A DNA stretch of 64,000 nucleotides, taken from the NCBI GenBank assembly GCA_037447655.1, contig JBBHKE010001722.1:37625-101624 (forward strand), written 5' to 3'. The notes below the pieces were generated by a model that did not search any database, had not been told where the DNA came from, and worked only from the letters and a program-made list of their open reading frames with translations. Positions 45,004-54,892 of the stretch are shown one piece after another (position 1 is the first letter of the stretch; each line of letters starts with the position of its first letter). This DNA is from Zygnema cylindricum. Its lineage: Eukaryota > Streptophyta > Zygnematophyceae > Zygnematales > Zygnemataceae. The position numbers were made by a program, and so were the translations under genes.

Positions 45004-45151
45004 CCTTTGCAGTTTCCGAAAGAATATCCCTCGTTGCCGGAGGTGTCTATGTAGTTTTCGACTATATCTTTGTTGTGTCCGAATGTATCACTGTTTTTTG
45101 CTGTCGCCTAGATTTGCGCCATTTCGGAACAAAAACCTCCTCGTTTATTTG

Positions 45152-47217
45152 TCATTGCTCGTATTTATACTTCCACGGTCTTTTCATCTCCTGATAGAAA
45201 TGGATGTTGTACAACCCATCTAATTCCATCGCAAAAAAAAACAGCTCTTGACACAACTCGTGCTCCTTTTCCAAAGCAAAGTCCACAACGTTTTTAATAG
45301 CTACCTCTTGAACATTGAAAAGGCTCAGATCCAAACGATTGTATGGATCAACGTAACAAAACGCATTATTATCACATTCGAATCCTTCCACCAACAACGG
45401 AGCGTATTCAAAAGAGCCCCCTTCGGGATCGATTCACACTACATTTGCCACCAACCAATCGTAATGGTCGTTGTACAACGGACAGATCCGCACGATACCT
45501 TTCTTCGAACCAACATACTTCTCCAAACAGGACCTCAATATGTCCATAGCACCGTCCCACCACTTTTCATCTTGACCCCTCTCAATCTCGTCGAGACTAG
45601 CGATACGCACTTCTATCGTTTGATGTCGCCACTTTTTCAATACCGCGCCAAGAGCTTCGAAACACCTCCCGCACTTGGACGACGCCGACATCACCTTCAT
45701 ATCTGCGATTGTCACTTTCAAGCCGTCTAAATCGTTCACCCCCGAACCCAAGTCCACGACACCACAAAACAAACCTTGAAAACGACATGGAATTGGCGAG
45801 AATGGGTGGCAACCGTGCGTTTGATTGGAATCAATCCTTTTGGAAGAGCACCAAGAAGAGAAGAGTACGGAAACGTCTCTAAATAATCACCGACGAATCC
45901 GTTTAATCTCGGTGACCATTCAATCTTGTAAGTTATAGGGATTCCCGTGCCTTCGCCTTCCTCGGGCCCTATGCGACCTCTCCCATTGGTCGAGCCGCTG
46001 CTAGGTTGCGCGATGAAACGTAAGGCGGGGTTAAAAGACGTGTTTTTGAAGTATCTCAATAACTTGAACATACTTAAAATCTGTTTGACGTCCGCCGTCA
46101 ACGCGAAACACTTCAAAAAAATTTTTGCGTCGTCTTCGTATTTTTGCAACCTTGGGAGGAACCCTATTTTCTTCACTCGCCCGTAATGCCCGATGGCTTG
46201 GTGTTCTATATTTTTTGCGCTCTCTCAAAACACCCTCTCTGCCCGCCATAAAAGTTTCCCGCTTTTATAGGTCGAATGCTCTTTCGCCACCTCTTTCCAA
46301 TCTTTAGGACTCCTCGTGTTGCTTTTCGTTGACGGGTCGTTTGGTCCGACCAACCATCTATTCAAATTCTGAACGTGGCCCCTTACATCGTCAAACCCCT
46401 ACGGCTCAACATAGTCAAAAATACCTCTCTTTTCTATAATTACAAAAGTTTACGCCTTCCTTATAAAGAACATGCTGATAATGTCTGTTGGGTCTCTCGT
46501 ATCGATTTCCCCCCTTTCGCAAAGTACTCTAGGAAGGGGGAATCTTCTGCTTGGATCGTCAAAGTTTTTCGAGTTTTTTTCCGTCGGTGTTTGACTACTA
46601 AGTGCACGGTCCTCTTCAGGAAGGGTTTTGGCTATATTGGTTTGCTCAGGGCTCGCCCTATTCTCAGTGCTTTCGCCCTGCACATTTACGTTTTCCTCTA
46701 CAAGAGAAGTGTCATCAGCGTTTACCTCCGGCGTCGTATTTTCCTCCGTGCTAGGTTCGAGGTCATCTTTCGGTGCATTTTGCTCGACGCTTGGGTCGGT
46801 TGCCTCCTCCGTCGCATTATGCCCGGTTGCTCGTGCTACCTCCGCACTTTCTTCTTCACGGCCTGTGCCTTCTTCTCCTTCTTTTGTTCTTGGGAAGTCA
46901 TTGTCATTCTTTTCTCCCTTGACTCTACCTCTGCTACGCACTTCCGAAGTTTCCCTCAATTTCCTAATAGTTTTGTCAAACAAAGCGGTAGGCAGATCGT
47001 CGATGTTTATGTTGAGATCGGGATCGTTTACTATTTCTTGGAAAAACAGAAATGTCGCTTCTTCGACCGAGTTACAATTTTCAGCCGCTAATAATCGATT
47101 GGCTACGCGGCGTATAAAATCCTTTTGGGAATTGTCAAAGGGGGGTGGGGGAGAGGAGGGGGGAGGGGGAGGAGGAGGAGCGGGAGGAGGAGCATCGGTA
47201 GAATTGTCTATCGCCAT
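45152..47217 (-). pseudogene. Unrecognised gene of about 690 codons, broken
   Basis: One minus-strand frame runs from MAIDNSTDAPPPAPP (47217) to WKYKYEQ and TGA (45152), interrupted by TAA (about 46450), TAG (about 46405), TGA (about 46217), a one-base frameshift (about 45775) and TGA (about 45433). Parts in order: Pro-rich N terminus; a helical block (KDFIRRVANRLLAAENC ... TALFDKTIRKLRE); an acidic Glu/Thr-rich linker; a conserved-looking central region (NRWLVGPNDPS, IGHYGRVKKIGFLPRLQKYE, TYKIEWSPRLNGFVGDY); and a Cys-containing C-terminal region (SASSKCGRCFEALGA, DEKWWDGAMDILRSCLEKY). No family is recognised. It could be a retrotransposon- or virus-like protein, or a captured host gene. Two TGAs fit CGA decay. 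Confidence 0.6.
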
Positions 47218-47639
47218 ACCTAACTAGCTTATCCACGTGTACCTCTATCTTTGCTAATGTAAACTACAATACCTCTATCTAAGACCTATCCTTCTACTTT
47301 CAAATGCTATTTCCCTATTTCTCCAACAATAATGTTTTTCGACTAACTCTAAGCCTAACTAACTAGTTTAACGCTCGATCAACGTTTTCATAAAATTATT
47401 ACACCTGCACACGCTAACACAAAAATGGTTATAGTCGATGAACAAACACAATGCAAAATTGACAGTACACAACAAAAAACAAAATTCACGCCCACGAAAA
47501 CTAAAAACAACACAAGTAAACCCAGAGGCAATTATATTTATTTATAAATAATAAATATCATAGCCTTTCGGGTCTATTTGAAGATTCAAACTCCACGTCC
47601 AACATCAACATGTAGCATAAGATGGGATGGGCCCAACCA
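47218..47639. other. AT-rich DNA, no gene seen
   Basis: Sequence just upstream of the unknown gene. Nothing recognisable. Confidence 0.5.
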
Positions 47640-47895
47640 TAGACTACATCACCTGTTGTTCCCCCCTCAATACAAAAGAGAGAATGCCTCGGCCGTTTTT
47701 GCGCTAAGTCTTTATGTTTTTTCCCCACACAATCCTTGTTCAATTTCGACCAAAGTTGAAGTAGCTTTCGTGAGTGGGAGTTTCGCAACTTAACCATTAT
47801 TTCACGCTGATTCACTCGGCCGTTTTCGCGCTAAGTCCTTGAGCTTTTCCCCCACACAATCCTTGTTCAATTTTGGCCAAAGTTGAACTAGCTTT
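47640..47895 (+). repeat. 127-bp tandem satellite, left part
   Basis: Units contain CTCGGCCGTTTTCGCGCTAA, CACACAATCCTTGTTCAATT and AGCTTTCGTGAGTGGGAGT. CGGCCG anchors fall at 47691 and 47818 (127 bp apart). The array is cut by the solo LTR at 47896. Confidence 0.9.
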
Positions 47896-49089
47896 TGAAA
47901 CTCTGAGACCTCCATTGGCCCTCAGAGTATGCAGATCCAAAAGAAGCTAATCTAGATAGTGCCGACTCCAAGTTGATATAAACCCAAATGACTGACCCCT
48001 TGACAGTCAAAACCCCAATATAGATTCACCCCTGTGAAATATCACTTTCTGTGTGCTCAGTTCCACCACAGAATGCAAAGTTAGAATATGAGATTTGGAC
48101 ACATTCACCCACTTTGACTTTCCCTTAGAAATACAACCACCCTGGCAAACAAAAATTTTGACTGACTACACCCCTATGTAGCCTGGACTCCCCTGAGTCC
48201 GCAACAAAAAGAATCACTGAAAATGGTCAAGTAAATTGATAGTTATGGCTGCCCAAAGTTTGCCATTTATACAGGGTGCTCTCTGGGAGAGGCAGCAGCC
48301 TACCAAAAATTTATCTAAGTCCTATTCCCTCTCTAAAACTCTATCTACTGAAGTACGGCACGAATCAAATTACTGTGTCGTACAGAAAAGTACAGGTGCC
48401 GGTGTACTTTCTGTACGACCATTGTACGACATGGCCAAAATGTCGACACGTGTCATATCCGGATTTGTTCCCGTAATCCCCGGAGTTGCCGCAATCCAAT
48501 GTAGTGTTACCACGTGTCACTCAATGTGGCGGTGATCGCAAACCGCCAAAATCGTACGCCGCGATCTCGGCATCCTTCGCGGCCGTCCGATCGAATTTGG
48601 ATTTCAATCGTGGCCGTCATAAATACCTGCGCGGTATTCTTTCCGGCGTCAAACAAACTGCGCGGTATTTATTTCGTAATCGTACCGTACGTCGTACTTT
48701 ACACAACTCTTTCTATGCAGTATGCATATAGTTCTAGTTAAATGAATTAGTCTTATTGTAACTGTTTAAATAAACATCATACCCTGTAATATGTAATATA
48801 ATTTAGACTATCTGGATAAGACTACCGGCTATTGCGGTTGTGACAAATGGTAGGTACCAGGATCAAATCCTAGCTCTGCCAAAACTACCTTTTAGAGAAA
48901 ACCCCCTATAAAACAACTGTCTGTCTCCCTCTAGACAGCACAGGCAGCCATGGCTAACTCCTCCTCCAGTCTTCAGTGACTGCGACAAGTGTGGGGACTT
49001 GAGGAGGAGTTAGAGGCAGGCTGTCAATATCTACTATTTTGCTTTTTATTTTGCAATCTCTAGACCTAGAAAATACTTGAATTCCAACA
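47896..49089 (-). repeat. Copia solo LTR with target duplication (1,194 bp)
   Basis: Plus strand TGAAACTCTGAG ... AATTCCAACA, flanked by the 5-bp target duplication GCTTT on both sides (47891-47895, 49090-49094). No internal region remains. Contains the U3 block with TGTACTTTCTGTAC, the tRNA-like remnant (about 48815-48890) and the stem-loop (48954-49012). Confidence 0.95.
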
Positions 49090-49440
49090 GCTTTCGTGTG
49101 TGGGATTTGGAAGACTTAGCCATTATTTCACGGCTAATTGACTCGGGCGTTTTCGCGCTAAGTCCTTGAGCTTTTTCCCCACACAATCCTTGTTCAATTT
49201 CGGCCAAAGTTGAAGTAGCTTTCGTGAGTGGGAGTTCCGGGACTTAGCCATTATTTCACGGCTGATTCACTCGGCCGTTTTCGCGCTAAGTCTTGAGCTT
49301 TTTCCCCACACAATCCTTGTTCAATTTCGACCGAAATTGAACTAGCTTTTGTGAGTGGGAGTTCCGAGACTTAGCCGTTTTTTCACGGTTGGTTCACTCG
49401 GCCGTTTTCGCGCTAAGTCTCTGAGCCTACTCCCCACAAA
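49090..49440 (+). repeat. 127-bp tandem satellite, right part
   Basis: Continues the array after the solo LTR; anchors at 49145, 49273 and 49400 (128 and 127 bp apart). The last unit is truncated where the 92-bp array begins. Confidence 0.9.
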
Positions 49441-50200
49441 ACTTGGCACTTCGAAGTGGCCTAGGACTTGGCAAAGGCCTCCAATGTGGCATAAGCTTGG
49501 GGTAAACGCTTTAGAACCGGTCCAAAGCAAGACTTTAGCACTCCAATATCACCCAAGACTTGGCAAGGCCTCCTAAGTGGCTTAAGCTTGTAGTTAACGC
49601 TATAGAACTGGTCTAAAGCAAAGCTTTACAACTCTGGTCTGTCATAGGACTTGGCAAAGGCCTCCAAGGTGGCATAAGCTTGGAGTTAACACTTTACAAC
49701 AAGTCTAAAGCAAGACTTTACAACTACAATAGCCTAGGACTTGGCAAAGGCTTCCTAAGCGTCTTAAGCTTGGGGTTAACGCTACGGAACCGGTCTAAAG
49801 CAAGGATTTACCACTCCGGTATGGCCTAAGACTTGGCAAAGGCCTCCAAGGTGGCAGAAGCTTGGAGTTAACGCTTTAGAATCAGTCGAAAGCAAGACTT
49901 TACCACTCCCGTATGGCCTACGACTTGGCAAAGGCCTCCAAAGCAGCTTCAGCTTGGGGTTAACGCTATGGAAGAGGCTTCCGATATGGCCTAAGACTTG
50001 GCAAAGGCCTCCAAGGTGGCATAAGCTTGGGGTTATTGATTTAGAACCAGTCCAAAGCAAAACTTTACCACTCCCGTATGGCGTAGGACTTCGCAAAGGC
50101 CTCCAAAGCGACTTAAGCTTGGGGTTGACGTTATAGAATTGGTCTAGAGCAAGGCTTCACCACTCCGGTATGACCTAAGACTTGGCAAAGGCCTCCAAAA
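49441..50200 (+). repeat. 92-bp tandem satellite with alternating subtypes
   Basis: GACTTGGCAAAGGCCTCC recurs at 49465, 49557, 49648, 49738, 49830, 49922, 49995, 50087 and 50179, mostly 90-92 bp apart with one shortened unit (73 bp). Units alternate between a GGTGGCATAAGCTTGG type and a CTTAAGCTTGG type, a dimer of about 184 bp. Confidence 0.93.
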
Positions 50201-50460
50201 CTGGTTAGAGGTATACTCCCCCCCATTGTCACCACTTATTCTCTTAATAGGGGTTTTGTGCAACTTCTCACTCAATGTTTTATATTCTTTGAAGTAAGTT
50301 GATGATCCTGATTTTGTTTTTAGGAAGTATACTCTACAATATCTGGACCAGTCATCAATAATTGTCATCATGAACCTCTTACCTCCTACCGAAGGTACTT
50401 TTGCTGGTCCCCAGATATCTGTGTGGACTAGATCTAGTACTTTCTCACCTTTGTATGTGG
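50200..50460 (-). pseudogene. Copia integrase fragment
   Basis: Reads GEKVLDLVHTDIWGPAKVP, FMMTIIDDWSRYCRVYFLK and ISGDNGGEYTSNQF: the first two catalytic Asp blocks of a copia integrase. It fuses abruptly to the 92-bp satellite on one side and to an LTR fragment on the other. Orientation and type suggest it is a remnant of the same element as the gag at 57725-58370. Confidence 0.85.
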
Positions 50461-50464
50461 CAGT

Positions 50465-50591
50465 TCCTTAGCTCCTTAGGCGGGGCTAAAGAGTGACCTA
50501 AGTCACTCTCAACCAAAAAGGTTGAGGTTGGTAGGACTCGAACCTCCAACCGGCAGGGCAAGGCGTAGCCGGCAGCCCTTACCAGTCTGTC
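50465..50591 (+). repeat. Left piece of a copia LTR split by a nested insertion
   Basis: Reverse-complement match to 59090-59230 of the LTR at 58394. It carries the tRNA-like module on the minus strand (B-box GGTTCGAGTCC). The LTR continues at 57009 after the inserted 6.4-kb element; its first about 250 bp are missing. Confidence 0.85.
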
Positions 50592-50596
50592 GTAGT
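50592..50596 (+). repeat. Target-site duplication GTAGT (left)
   Basis: GTAGT here and at 57009-57013 flank the complete copia element exactly. Confidence 0.93.
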
Positions 50597-51640
50597 TGAA
50601 ACTCTGAGACCTCCATAAGTCCTCAGAGTGGACAGCTTCCAAGAAGCCTCTAGGATAATCCTGACCCCTTTGTGTTTCAGCAAAACTAACTGCCACCCTG
50701 GCAAACAAAAACTCTAACTACCTCACCCCTGTGAAGGCAAGACTCTCCTGAGTCGATAGCAAAAAGAATCTCTAAATTTGCTCCCCTGAGCAGTAAGTTA
50801 TGGAGGGTCAAAGTTGACCTTTTGTACAGAAGCTCTCTGGGAGAGAGGGTCCTATCTTCTAATTTTTCTAAGTCCTATCTCTCTCACAGACTCTATCTTC
50901 TGATGTATGGACCAATCAGATTACAGTTCCGTACGTAAAAGTACAGCTGCCGGTGTACTTTATGTACGGACATTGTACGACATGGCCTAAATGTCCACAC
51001 GTGGAATATCCGGATTCGCTCCTCTAATCCTCGGAGATGCCGCGCTCCAATGTTACATCGCCACGTGTCATACGATGTGGCGCTGCCCACAAACCGCCGA
51101 ATTCTCCTTCCGCGATCTCGGCGCTAATTCCGGCCGTCCGATTAAACTCGCATTTGATCGTAGCCGTAATAAATATATGCGCGGTATTTGTTTCGCTTAC
51201 GAAACAAATGCGCGGTATTGATTTTCTGTCCGTACCGTAATCCGTACTCTATATATTATCGGATCTATGTATCCCGTAATATATTTCAGTTAAATGAATA
51301 ATTGTATGTAAACATGTTTAAATATTTATCGTAATATACTACCTAACAGCACTTCTAGACTTAACGGTTAAGGCTACCGGCTATCTACTATCTGTCGGCC
51401 AGCAGGTACCAGGATCAAATCCTGCCGCCGGCACATACCTTTTAGTAATTAATCCCTAGACTAATATAAATTTCCCGTAAACCTGAGGATAGCCTAGGTA
51501 GCCATGGCTCTAGCTTCCTCTCCAATTTCTCAGTGACTGCGACAAGTTTGAGAGTTGGAGAGATAAGCTAGAGGTAGACTGCCTCGGCTTCTTTGTTTCT
51601 ATTCAGACCTAGAAAATACTAAAAACCATTAATTTCTACA
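50597..51640 (-). repeat. 3' LTR of the complete copia element (1,044 bp)
   Basis: TGAAACTCTGAG ... TTTCTACA on the plus strand. Holds the tRNA-like module (51354-51434) and the stem-loop (51509-51573), and keeps the block GTTTCGCTTACGAAACAAAT (about 51190) that the 5' LTR lacks. Confidence 0.95.
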
Positions 51641-51651
51641 CTCCCCTTATT
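51641..51651 (-). promoter_or_regulatory. Polypurine tract
   Basis: AATAAGGGGAG on the minus strand, just before the LTR start TGTAGAAATT. Confidence 0.88.
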
Positions 51652-51653
51652 TT

Positions 51654-53450
51654 CTAGTTAATCTTTAATTTCAGACCACACTTCTCCCTGCAAAAAATTA
51701 GCTTTGTGGAAGGCACAGGTTTGGTCATCATATCTGCTACCATCTCACTATCTGGTCTGTACTCTAAACTGATTATTTTGTTTTCTACTTTTTCTCTAAC
51801 AAAGCTGAGTCTGATGTCCATGTGTTTGGCTTTAAATTGATGTTTAGGATTCGCAGAAATAGCGATTGCTGCCTGATTATCACAAAATATTTTTTGCACA
51901 CCACTCTTAAGGTGACCAAGCTCACCAAGCAAAGACTTGACCCACATCAATTCTTTTACAGCAGAGCAAGAGGCCATATACTCAGCCTCCATGGTGGACT
52001 GAGCAATAACCTTTTGCTGTTTGCTACTCCAACAGCAAGCCCCATCACCCACATATAATACATATCCAGAAGTGCATCTCCTCATCGGAGCATCACCATA
52101 ACTGGCATCACTCCAAGTAGTGATGTCAGTATTCTCCCCACCCAAATGCAACCATAGATCCCTACTTCCTACCAAATATCTATGGACTCTCTTAGCTGCC
52201 TCCCAATCCTTCTTAGTGGGAGCATTTAGACTTCTACTCAGCACTCCTACAGCTGCAGCTAAATCCCGCCGGGTACAATTCATAATATAGATTAGACTTC
52301 CCACTACTTGCCTGTAAGGAATAGTCTGCATGAACTTCTGTTCATCAGGAGATAATTCCTCGTCTAAGACTATGACTCCTTCTTCCTCACTCCCCTCACT
52401 TCCCTTCTTCAACTCCATTGGAGTTGTGCAACTATTAGCTTTATCCATTTGAAATTTTTCAAGCATGTTCCCTATTGCTTCCTTTTGAGTCAGTCTTATA
52501 ATTTTCCTTTTTCGGTCTCTCTCTACTTGAATTCCCAAAATATATCTTCCTTCTCCCGTATCCTTCATTTCAAATCTCCCCTTAAGATCGGTTTTCAGTT
52601 TGTTAATTTTTTCCATTGATTTACTTAAAACAAACAAATCATCATCATAAATTGCAATAAATATAAAACCTTCCTCATCTTCGAAAACATAGATTGAGTG
52701 ATCTGAGCTGATCCTAATATATCCCAGACCGGTAAGAAACTCATCAAGCTTCTTATTCCATTGTCGAGGTGCTTGTTTCAAACCATAAAGAGATTTAATC
52801 AGCCGGCATACCTTACTCTCCTCTCCTTCCTCCACAAAACCTTCGGGTTGTCGCATGAAGATCTCCTCTTCCAATTCTCCATGCAAAAAGGCTGTCTTGA
52901 TGTCCATCTGATGCACTTCCATGTCTTCCGCCGCTGCTAAACTGAGAAGTATGCGGACGGAGGGAAATCTGACCACCGGGGCAAAGGTTTCCTCGTAGTC
53001 AATTCCTTCCTTTGGTGTAAATCCCTTTGCCACTAATCTGGCCTTGTAGCGCTCGATTGTGTTATCTGGGTTCAATTTTAGTTTGAAAACCCACTTACAA
53101 CCGATTGATTTTTGGTTAGGTGGACAGTCCACCAGCTCCCAAGTATCGGCTGCCATGATTGAAGCCATCTCCTCATTGATGGCTGTCTTCCACCGGTTTC
53201 TTTCTGGACAAGTCATCGCCTCTCCATAAGTTTGAGGTTCATCTTGATGAGATAGTTTAGTTACCTTGTTAATAACCTGTTTTTCTTGCAGTCTTTTGCT
53301 ACTTCTCCTCCCCCCTTCAAAATCTGAGGCTGGAATAGATGGTTCTCGTGGATTCTTTCGAACAAACTCGACTTCTCCCCTATCCCTTGATTCCGAATCA
53401 ATTTCCACCACGTCTTCCGCTTCGAATAGAGTTGTCACTGGAGTTTCCAC
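51654..53450 (-). CDS. Copia reverse transcriptase and RNase H (598 codons open)
   Basis: Read 5' to 3' on the minus strand: linker with ASDFEGGRRSSKRLQEKQ; RT blocks WKTAINEEMASIMAADTWEL, CKWVFKLK, RYKARLVAKGF, EVHQMDIKTAFLHGELEEE, SLYGLKQAPRQW; the active-site strand FIAIYDDDLFVLSKS; then the connection and RNase H (WSDASYGDAP, STMEAEYMASCS, FCDNQAAIA, HMDIRLSFVRE). The active site is YDDD, where copia RTs normally have YVDD, so activity is doubtful even though the frame is open. The frame begins after a TAG; it is part of a once continuous gag-pol. Confidence 0.95.
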   Translation of the reverse strand: METPVTTLFEAEDVVEIDSESRDRGEVEFVRKNPREPSIPASDFEGGRRSSKRLQEKQVINKVTKLSHQDEPQTYGEAMTCPERNRWKTAINEEMASIMAADTWELVDCPPNQKSIGCKWVFKLKLNPDNTIERYKARLVAKGFTPKEGIDYEETFAPVVRFPSVRILLSLAAAEDMEVHQMDIKTAFLHGELEEEIFMRQPEGFVEEGEESKVCRLIKSLYGLKQAPRQWNKKLDEFLTGLGYIRISSDHSIYVFEDEEGFIFIAIYDDDLFVLSKSMEKINKLKTDLKGRFEMKDTGEGRYILGIQVERDRKRKIIRLTQKEAIGNMLEKFQMDKANSCTTPMELKKGSEGSEEEGVIVLDEELSPDEQKFMQTIPYRQVVGSLIYIMNCTRRDLAAAVGVLSRSLNAPTKKDWEAAKRVHRYLVGSRDLWLHLGGENTDITTWSDASYGDAPMRRCTSGYVLYVGDGACCWSSKQQKVIAQSTMEAEYMASCSAVKELMWVKSLLGELGHLKSGVQKIFCDNQAAIAISANPKHQFKAKHMDIRLSFVREKVENKIISLEYRPDSEMVADMMTKPVPSTKLIFCREKCGLKLKIN

Positions 53451-54466
53451 AGCCTAGTCCTTTTCGGTCTGATTTGTACCTGCAAGAATGTCATCTTCTC
53501 TAAAACCTAGATAGTTAGGAAGCTCAAAGTCATCGGAATTTTCTGACTCAAATCTGATTTTTACTGACTTCGTATATTTGAAGGGATCCACAGACTTTCC
53601 TTCATCCATAACTACTAGATGCTTTACTAAGATTATATCTTCCCTTTTAGATCATAAACTCTATATCCTTTAACATCTTCATCATATCCTAATAAGTATC
53701 CCGGTTTTCCTTTAGGATCTAGCTTCCAATTGGACCGATCAGTATCTAGACTGATCACTTGACTGCCGAAAACCTTTAAGTGAGATATGTCTGGTTTCCG
53801 GCCTGTCCATCTCTCATAAGGTGTTTGATCTTTTATAGCTGAAGTAAGAACTCTATTCTTGAGGTAATTAGCACAGTTCATTGCTTTTGCCCAAAACCTT
53901 TTTCCTATCTTTTTATCTGACAACATACTTCTAGCACTATCACTTAGTGTTCTATTTAACCTTTCAGCTACCCCATTCTGTTCCGGATTTTCTGGAACTG
54001 TCTTTTGGTGTTGGACCCCATCTTCCCTCAGAAAATCCTCAAACTCGTTAGAAGTATACTCTCCACCATTGTCACTCCTTACTCTCTTGATTGGAGTTTC
54101 ATAGAGTTTTTCACTCCATGCTTTATATTGTGTAAAACAATCCTGAGCTTCTGACTTGTTTTTCAAAAAATACACCCGAGAATACCGAGACCAATCATCA
54201 GTTATAGTCATCATAAATCACTTCCCCCTCGGTGAGGGCACTTTAGCCGGTCCCCAAATATCTGTGTGTACTAGATCTAGAATTTTTTCTCCCTTATAGT
54301 TGGCTGATTTAGGAAAGGGTAATCTGTGTGCTTTACCTTGAGCACATCCACTACAATCACTTATATCATCACTCTCACTGAACTGAATCCCTTCCACCAC
54401 TCCCATCTTTTTCATCTCTCTTAACTTATCTAGATTCACATGCCCAAGCCTCTTATGCCACATCAT
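53451..54466 (-). pseudogene. Copia integrase
   Basis: HHCC zinc finger (MWHKRLGHVN ... CSGCAQGK), then catalytic blocks DLVHTDIWGP, VRSDNGGEYTSNEF and PEQNGVAERLNRT (the D, D, E residues). C-terminal part includes YERWTGRKPDISHLKVFGS and PGYLLGYDEDVKGYRVYD. A TGA splits it at about 54215, a frameshift occurs at about 53645, and a TAG at about 53453 separates it from RT. Confidence 0.93.
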
Positions 54467-54487
54467 AATATCATGAACACCAGCATA

Positions 54488-54880
54488 TTAAAGTTTCTTC
54501 GTTCCATTACTTAAAATCAGCCTAAACATCCCATGGCTACTTTTCTCAGCAATGAAATAGACATCCTCCTCAAAACTAGCAGTAAAAACTCCTTCCCTAG
54601 TGCTAGTGAAAAAACCCTTATCATCTAATACTAATGTAGAGATAAGATTTTTGTTCAGCTCCGAAATAAACAATACATCGGAGAATGTTAATATGGATGT
54701 CTTTCCTTCTACTAACACTTTCAGATCTACCGATCCTACAAGAGTAGTGGTGACTATCCTCCCATCCCCGTACTCTATCTCTACGGTGGGAATCTTTCTT
54801 ATCTTAGTGAACAGGTGCCTATCCTTACACATGTGCATGGAGGCACCTGAATCTATGATCCAGCCTGCTTCACCTTTCAA
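54488..54880 (-). pseudogene. Copia aspartic protease
   Basis: GWIIDSGASMHMCKDRHLF carries the DSG catalytic motif; a glycine-containing flap region (IEYGDGRIVTTTLVGS) and SDVLFISELNKNLISTLVL follow. A TAA follows LSNGTKKL, and a TGA separates it from gag upstream. Confidence 0.92.
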
Positions 54881-54892
54881 TCCACCGTAAGC

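Noticed and set aside
46375-47227. Plus-strand ORFs of 199 and 238 codons
   Set aside because: Shadows of the minus-strand unknown gene, whose frame continues beyond them with coherent composition.
50500-50600. A genuine tRNA gene on the minus strand
   Set aside because: The B-box is canonical, but the acceptor stem does not close and the sequence is part of an LTR with diverged copies elsewhere.
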